From Arenibacter aquaticus (lineage in GTDB: Bacteria > Bacteroidota > Bacteroidia > Flavobacteriales > Flavobacteriaceae), in contig NZ_RQPJ01000003.1 of NCBI RefSeq assembly GCF_003957295.1, positions 186,001 through 250,000 of the forward strand: a stretch of 64,000 nt of DNA. Reading direction: 5' to 3'. Position numbers and translations under genes: made by a program. The notes beneath the pieces are model-generated. The model did not search any database. It worked only from the letters and a program-made list of their open reading frames with translations, and was not told the origin of the DNA. Each line of letters starts with the position of its first letter. The first letter of the stretch is position 1. Shown in pieces: positions 59,128 to 64,000 of this stretch.

Positions 59128-62100
59128 ATGAAAAAAAGCAAAAAGCTTAACAACGAATTACCCCGGAAGTTTAAATTGGACATGGTCTTAAAGCCGTCCT
59201 TAACACTTCTATTAAGTGCAATGGTTACCCTACCCTGCGGCGTAGCCCATGCCTCGGACACCAAAGTCCACAAGGAATCTTTGAACATCAAGGATTTAGC
59301 ATCTTATAGCACACTGACCGAAGCGCAACAACAGGTCAGTGGAGTTGTTTTGGACAACAATGGCCTGCCATTACCTGGTGCCAATGTATTGGAAAAAGGA
59401 ACAGCCAATGGGACACAAACCGATTTTGACGGGAAATTTTCCATTACTGTATCAAATGAAAATGCCGTATTGGTAGTTTCCTATTTAGGATTTGTAAGCA
59501 AGGAAATAAGCCTATCAGGACAAACAAACCTTTCCGTTACTTTAGAGGAAGATGCCTCACAATTGGATGAGGTTGTAGTAACTGCCCTTGGTATAACAAG
59601 GGAGAAGAAGGCTCTAGGATATGCAGTACAGGAACTTTCTGGCGACGATATAAAGAACACCGCCGAAACCAATGTTGTTAACGCCTTGGCAGGTAAATCG
59701 GCCGGGGTATTTGTCAACAGTTCCAATGGCAACGTAGGAGCATCTTCCAGGATTACCATTCGAGGAAACCAGTCCCTTACCGGCAACAACCAGCCTCTCT
59801 TTGTTGTGGACGGTGTCCCAATAGACAACAGCATTGTTTCCAGTAGTAGGGGAGGATATGATTTTACCGATATGGGTAATGGCGCTGCCGATATCAACCC
59901 TTCCGATATTGCTGAAATGACTGTCCTTAAAGGTGGTAATGCTGCCGCACTTTATGGATCTAGAGGTGCTAATGGAGTTATATTGATCACCACTAAATCC
60001 GGGAAAGGCAAAGGCTTTTCCGTATCTGTTGAAAATTCAACAACCTTTAGTAACCCCTTTCTACTTCCTGACTACCAAAATGAGTACGGACAAGGGGGCG
60101 GACAACAATTCTGGTATGAAGACGGTCTGAACGGAGGGAAAAATGACGGTGTGGATGAAAGTTTTGGTCCACGATTGGATTATGTTGTCCAAGCAGAGGA
60201 TATTGCTCCAGGCGGAAAATTATACTGGGCCATTGAAGCAGGTTTTCCACAAACCCCAGGCGAAATCCTAACGCTTCCCCAATTTAATTCCCCTGTTGAC
60301 CCTGTAACTGGAGAGCGCACCCCCACCCCTTGGGTTTCTAATCCGGATAACATTAAAAACTTCTATGACACAGGAATAACAAGAGTTACCAATGTTTCCT
60401 TAACCAACGGTGGCGAATGGGGAAATATGCGACTATCCATAACCAATTCCGATCAAACTGGAATGGTTCCCAATACCGATCAAGTTAAAAATACGATCAA
60501 CTTTTCCGGTAAGGCTAATCTAACGGACAAACTTTCTTTTGAAGCCAAAGGTTCCTTTATCAATTCCAATGGTAATCTGAATGGATCCGGTTATACCTTT
60601 AACAATATAGGTATGCAAACCATATGGACTGCAAGGCAAGTAGATTGGGATTATCTAAAAAACAACGTAGAAAATCCCGATGGCACACAGATTAGCTGGA
60701 TCAGTAGATGGCACAACAACCCCTATTGGATCCAATACAAGAACCTTAACCCACAGACTAAAAACAGATTCATCGGGTCCAGCTCCATTAAATATCAATT
60801 TAACGACTGGTTAAGTCTGTCCACAAGGGCTGGTATAGATTATTCCAATGAACAAGTTGAACTTATCAGAGCGTATTACGGACTAAACGACACCGAAGGA
60901 AGGTACGCAGTAAGCAACTACTTTAGACAAGAAATAAATGCTGATGTTTTGCTTTCCGCTGTTAAGAATATTACCGATGACCTGTCATTGACAGCTAATT
61001 TGGGGGCCAATGTTATGAACAACCAATATAGATTACAAACATCATCGGTAAACAAATTGGTAGTACCAAACATTTACTCTTTGTCCAATGCCAAAGAAAC
61101 ACCAACAACAACCTTTTATCAAAGGGAAAAAGAAATCCAAAGCGCCTTTGCTTCCGTTTCATTAGGCTACAAGAGTCAATTATACTTGGATTTAACAGGT
61201 AGAAATGATTGGTCTTCCACATTACCTACGGGCAACAATTCCTACTTCTACCCTTCGGCCACTACCAGTTGGATATTTTCCGAAACCTTTAAAACCGATA
61301 GAAATTTCCTAAGTTTTGGTAAGGCTCGTTTAAGTATTGCCCAAGTAGGTAATGATACTGATCCTTACAGACTGGATGCTACCTATAACGCCTCTACGCC
61401 TTATGGGGACAACGCATCATTTAGTTTAAGTTCCACTATGCCAGCGGCAGACTTGGTAAACGAACTTATTACTTCCAAGGAATTGGGCTTGGATTTGAAA
61501 TTTTTAAACAATAGAATCGGGTTAGACCTAACCCTTTATCAGTCCATTGCCAAAAATCAAATATTGAGCGCACCTCTTACTCCCACCTCGGGATACGGCA
61601 CCCAGATAATCAATGCGGGCCAAGTGAATAATGAGGGTGTAGAATTGATACTTACCGGAACCCCAATAAAGACCGACAATTTCTCTTGGGATATTACTGC
61701 GAACTATGCCAAAAACACCAGTAAGATAATAGCCTTGAATGGCGATGTAGAACGCTTAGAACTGTATACAGCTGAAGGCAATCAGATAACCGTTGTAGCC
61801 GAGGTAGGTGGTGAATATGGTGAAATGTGGGGCAAAGGTTTCGTTTATCACGAGAACGGAAAACCTATTGTGGATGCCGACGGGGTGCCACTGACCAGTG
61901 ATGTAAAAAAACTGGGAAACATTATGCCAGACTGGCTTGGAGGACTAAACAACTCCTTCTCTTATAAGAATTTTAACCTAAGTGTACTAATAGATGCCAA
62001 AATGGGCGGGGATGTGTATTCTAGGACCAACCAGGATGGTTGGGCCACAGGAGCTTTAACCAGCACGGTTGGACTAAATCCGAATGGTGTTAATGTACGT

Positions 62101-62481
62101 GACCCTCTAGAAGACGGCGGTGGATACCTTTTTGACGGGGTATTTGAAGACGGCACTCCCAATACAGTATACAAAGACTTGGATGGCTTTAGGTGGAATT
62201 CCTTTGCCAGGGCAGAACGATGGTTATATGACGCCTCTTATGTAAAACTTAGACAAATCACATTGTCCTATTCTTTACCCAAAACTTTGATCAGCAAATT
62301 AGGACTTAAAGCCGTGGATCTTTCGGTTTTCGGAAGAAACCTTGCTTTACTGTACAAGAAAAATGAAAATTTTGACCCAGAAGTTTCCAATAGAGATGCC
62401 AGCTTATCCTCACAGGGATCAGAATTTGCGTCCAATCCATCTGCTAGAAATGTAGGTTTCAGGGCAAAATTTACTTTTTAA
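59128..62481 (+). CDS. susC: SusC/RagA-family TonB-dependent outer-membrane transporter
   Basis: This 1117-residue protein has an N-terminal signal region (about 1-45), a CarboxypepD_reg domain (about 65-150: VSGVVLDNNGLPLPGANV), the TonB-box region, a plug (about 165-290: TIRGNQSLTGNNQPLFVVDG and LKGGNAAALYGSRGANG) and a large barrel ending in KFTF. It would import oligomeric nutrients together with the SusD-like lipoprotein, whose gene starts 41 bp downstream. The neighbouring proteases, AraC pair and serine dehydratase suggest peptides; the algal rhamnose locus 10 kb upstream suggests glycans. The substrate is open. Confidence 0.95.
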   Translation: MKKSKKLNNELPRKFKLDMVLKPSLTLLLSAMVTLPCGVAHASDTKVHKESLNIKDLASYSTLTEAQQQVSGVVLDNNGLPLPGANVLEKGTANGTQTDFDGKFSITVSNENAVLVVSYLGFVSKEISLSGQTNLSVTLEEDASQLDEVVVTALGITREKKALGYAVQELSGDDIKNTAETNVVNALAGKSAGVFVNSSNGNVGASSRITIRGNQSLTGNNQPLFVVDGVPIDNSIVSSSRGGYDFTDMGNGAADINPSDIAEMTVLKGGNAAALYGSRGANGVILITTKSGKGKGFSVSVENSTTFSNPFLLPDYQNEYGQGGGQQFWYEDGLNGGKNDGVDESFGPRLDYVVQAEDIAPGGKLYWAIEAGFPQTPGEILTLPQFNSPVDPVTGERTPTPWVSNPDNIKNFYDTGITRVTNVSLTNGGEWGNMRLSITNSDQTGMVPNTDQVKNTINFSGKANLTDKLSFEAKGSFINSNGNLNGSGYTFNNIGMQTIWTARQVDWDYLKNNVENPDGTQISWISRWHNNPYWIQYKNLNPQTKNRFIGSSSIKYQFNDWLSLSTRAGIDYSNEQVELIRAYYGLNDTEGRYAVSNYFRQEINADVLLSAVKNITDDLSLTANLGANVMNNQYRLQTSSVNKLVVPNIYSLSNAKETPTTTFYQREKEIQSAFASVSLGYKSQLYLDLTGRNDWSSTLPTGNNSYFYPSATTSWIFSETFKTDRNFLSFGKARLSIAQVGNDTDPYRLDATYNASTPYGDNASFSLSSTMPAADLVNELITSKELGLDLKFLNNRIGLDLTLYQSIAKNQILSAPLTPTSGYGTQIINAGQVNNEGVELILTGTPIKTDNFSWDITANYAKNTSKIIALNGDVERLELYTAEGNQITVVAEVGGEYGEMWGKGFVYHENGKPIVDADGVPLTSDVKKLGNIMPDWLGGLNNSFSYKNFNLSVLIDAKMGGDVYSRTNQDGWATGALTSTVGLNPNGVNVRDPLEDGGGYLFDGVFEDGTPNTVYKDLDGFRWNSFARAERWLYDASYVKLRQITLSYSLPKTLISKLGLKAVDLSVFGRNLALLYKKNENFDPEVSNRDASLSSQGSEFASNPSARNVGFRAKFTF

Positions 62482-62522
62482 AAATTAAAATTTATTCATT
62501 GTAATCTTAAACTTAACATGAG

Positions 62523-63974
62523 ATGAACATACATATAAAACTATTATCAGCAATTACCCTAAGTTCCCTGTTATTTAGTTGTACAGAGGATTTTGAAGAA
62601 ATGAACACCAGTCCGAACGACCTGACTTCCGTACCTTACAATACATTGATTACCAATGCGGAAATCAGCATTTTGCAAGCCTACAACCCTATACTCAATA
62701 ATGAGGCTACCTGGACCAGGTATAATGTACGCGATGTATACGTAGATGTTGACCGCTACGGAATTACTGGTAGCAATACCAATTTTAATGCTTATAGTGG
62801 ACACCTAAAAAACCTACAGCAAGCTATAGATCTTGCGGTAGCCGCAGAGGACAACAATGCTATTGCAGTTGCCCAAATAATGAAAGCATATGCCTTTCAA
62901 AATTTAACCGACTGGTACGGTGATATTCCTTATTTCGAAGCCCTAAAAGCCGATGATAAGGATAACCCCATTATATATCCCGCTTATGATTCACAGGAGA
63001 GCATCTACGCCGATATCATAGTACAATTAAAGGCCGCCAACGCCATGATAGATACCTCTGAAAGTATGGGTACGGCCGATGTAGTTTTTGATGGTGATAT
63101 GACCATGTGGAAAAAATTCGCCAACTCCCTTTTGTTACGTGTTTATATGCGTATGTCCTTGGTAGATCCAACAACTGCCCAAAATGGAATAGAAGAAATA
63201 ATGGCCGACCCTAGTACCTATCCTATAATCGACTCCAATGAAAGTGCTGCCTTTAAATATTGGCTACCAGAAGATGCCACCTATCGCAGCCCATATTATA
63301 TGGATCCAACCACGGCGGCCCAGCAACAGAACGTAACTTCGGCCTATATGGTAGATTTCTTAAAAACAAGAAATGACCTGGATAGGCTCGCCGTCTATGC
63401 AGAACCAGCTGCTAGCAGCGGTGAATATGTAGGACTACCACTTGGAACCTTAGGTCAAAGTACACAGGATCTTTCTATCATGGGAGTGGCCGAGTTTCGC
63501 TCAGCCGATTCACCCACAAGGATAATGAGATATTCCGAGGTACTTTTTATTCTTGCGGAAGCCGCCCTAAATGGATGGAATGTTGGAATGACTGCCCAAG
63601 AAGCTTATGAAGCCGCAATCACTGCCAGCTTTGAAGAATACGGTTTAGATGCTAGCACCTATCTTTCCGAACCGCTTGTTGATTTCAACGGAGGAGTAGA
63701 TCAACGTGAGTTGATAGGCGAACAAAAGTGGTGTGCCCTATACCCAGATGCTGCACAAGGCTGGGCAGAAGTACGCCGAACAGGTTATCCAGTTTATGTA
63801 GCCACAACAGAACCAGTAGAAAACCTCTTCCCTGGAAAAGGAACCATCAAAAGAAAACCTTACCCATACACCGAGGCCATATCCAATCCTGAAGGATTTA
63901 ATGCGGCTATAAGTGCACAACCCGGAATCATAGATGAAAAGTTTGGTGCCGGAGTTTGGTGGGATGTAAACTAA
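62523..63974 (+). CDS. susD: SusD/RagB-family outer-membrane nutrient-binding lipoprotein
   Basis: This 483-residue protein has a lipoprotein signal (LLFSC, Cys 20) and the helical SusD-like repeat fold (TPR-type), with NLTDWYGDIPYFEAL, LLRVYMRMSLVDP, YSEVLFILAEAALNGW and GEQKWCALYPDAAQGWAEVR. The form is the compact 'nutrient-binding' SusD-like type. It caps the SusC barrel at the outer surface and captures the substrate. It begins 41 bp after susC and should be co-transcribed. The gene is complete; the window ends 26 bases after its stop. Confidence 0.93.
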   Translation: MNIHIKLLSAITLSSLLFSCTEDFEEMNTSPNDLTSVPYNTLITNAEISILQAYNPILNNEATWTRYNVRDVYVDVDRYGITGSNTNFNAYSGHLKNLQQAIDLAVAAEDNNAIAVAQIMKAYAFQNLTDWYGDIPYFEALKADDKDNPIIYPAYDSQESIYADIIVQLKAANAMIDTSESMGTADVVFDGDMTMWKKFANSLLLRVYMRMSLVDPTTAQNGIEEIMADPSTYPIIDSNESAAFKYWLPEDATYRSPYYMDPTTAAQQQNVTSAYMVDFLKTRNDLDRLAVYAEPAASSGEYVGLPLGTLGQSTQDLSIMGVAEFRSADSPTRIMRYSEVLFILAEAALNGWNVGMTAQEAYEAAITASFEEYGLDASTYLSEPLVDFNGGVDQRELIGEQKWCALYPDAAQGWAEVRRTGYPVYVATTEPVENLFPGKGTIKRKPYPYTEAISNPEGFNAAISAQPGIIDEKFGAGVWWDVN

Positions 63975-64000
63975 ACAGCGAAAAATAATATTAATACCTT

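Overview
The window looks like a piece of chromosome from a marine member of the Flavobacteriaceae (Bacteroidota). This is inferred from low GC, weak Shine-Dalgarno sites, promoter-like TAnnTTTG elements, a SusC/SusD pair, a CarboxypepD_reg TonB receptor, DUF4494 and DUF2256 proteins, and enzymes suited to sulfated, rhamnose-rich algal polysaccharide. No rRNA, tRNA, insertion sequence, prophage or CRISPR array was seen.

Layout. 0-5 kb: the 3' part of a di-heme cytochrome c gene, a flavodoxin-reductase-like protein, an exonuclease/GIY-YIG protein with a degraded exonuclease site, an SMR exporter and a DHFR-like reductase. 5.6-10.5 kb: a very large GAF/PAS sensor without an ATPase domain, convergent with a PAS histidine kinase. 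10.8-14.9 kb: a DNA-damage and light cluster (SRAP/YedK protein, a photolyase-like FAD protein that lacks the N-terminal antenna domain, a 48-residue DUF2256 zinc ribbon, and an FeS-BCP-like photolyase that seems to lack the cluster cysteines). 15-24.8 kb: an exported phosphotriesterase-like/TIM-barrel pair, an Lcl-domain protein, katG, a Tat-exported phospholipase C and a PepSY protein. 24.9-27.3 kb: a TonB-dependent siderophore-type receptor with paired inverted repeats upstream. 27.8-33.2 kb: flavodoxin reductase, flavodoxin-like protein, aldo/keto reductase, a DUF2914 membrane protein, a DUF4494 protein and an NTF2-like secreted protein.

33.3-50.9 kb is the most coherent system, an L-rhamnose catabolic and sulfated-rhamnoside locus. 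The minus-strand operon encodes a rhamnulose-1-P aldolase/lactaldehyde dehydrogenase fusion, L-rhamnose isomerase, rhamnulokinase and an NCS1-type permease. A GntR/LacI-like regulator is divergent. It is followed by a DUF4861 lipoprotein, a peroxiredoxin, a 1173-residue sulfatase-GH78 rhamnosidase fusion, a second lipoprotein sulfatase, the 3' relic of another sulfatase, L-rhamnose mutarotase and fructose-1,6-bisphosphatase. A repeated motif close to TATCCTGTACTGTAC lies in the rhamnose divergent promoter, upstream of the sulfatase-rhamnosidase and twice upstream of the mutarotase, and probably marks the regulon. Gene content resembles known ulvan-degradation loci.

51-64 kb: Xaa-Pro aminopeptidase, DPP-IV-like peptidase, two tandem AraC regulators, L-serine dehydratase and, after a 532-bp leader, a SusC/SusD pair. 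This set may serve peptide rather than glycan uptake, which is an inference from neighbours only.
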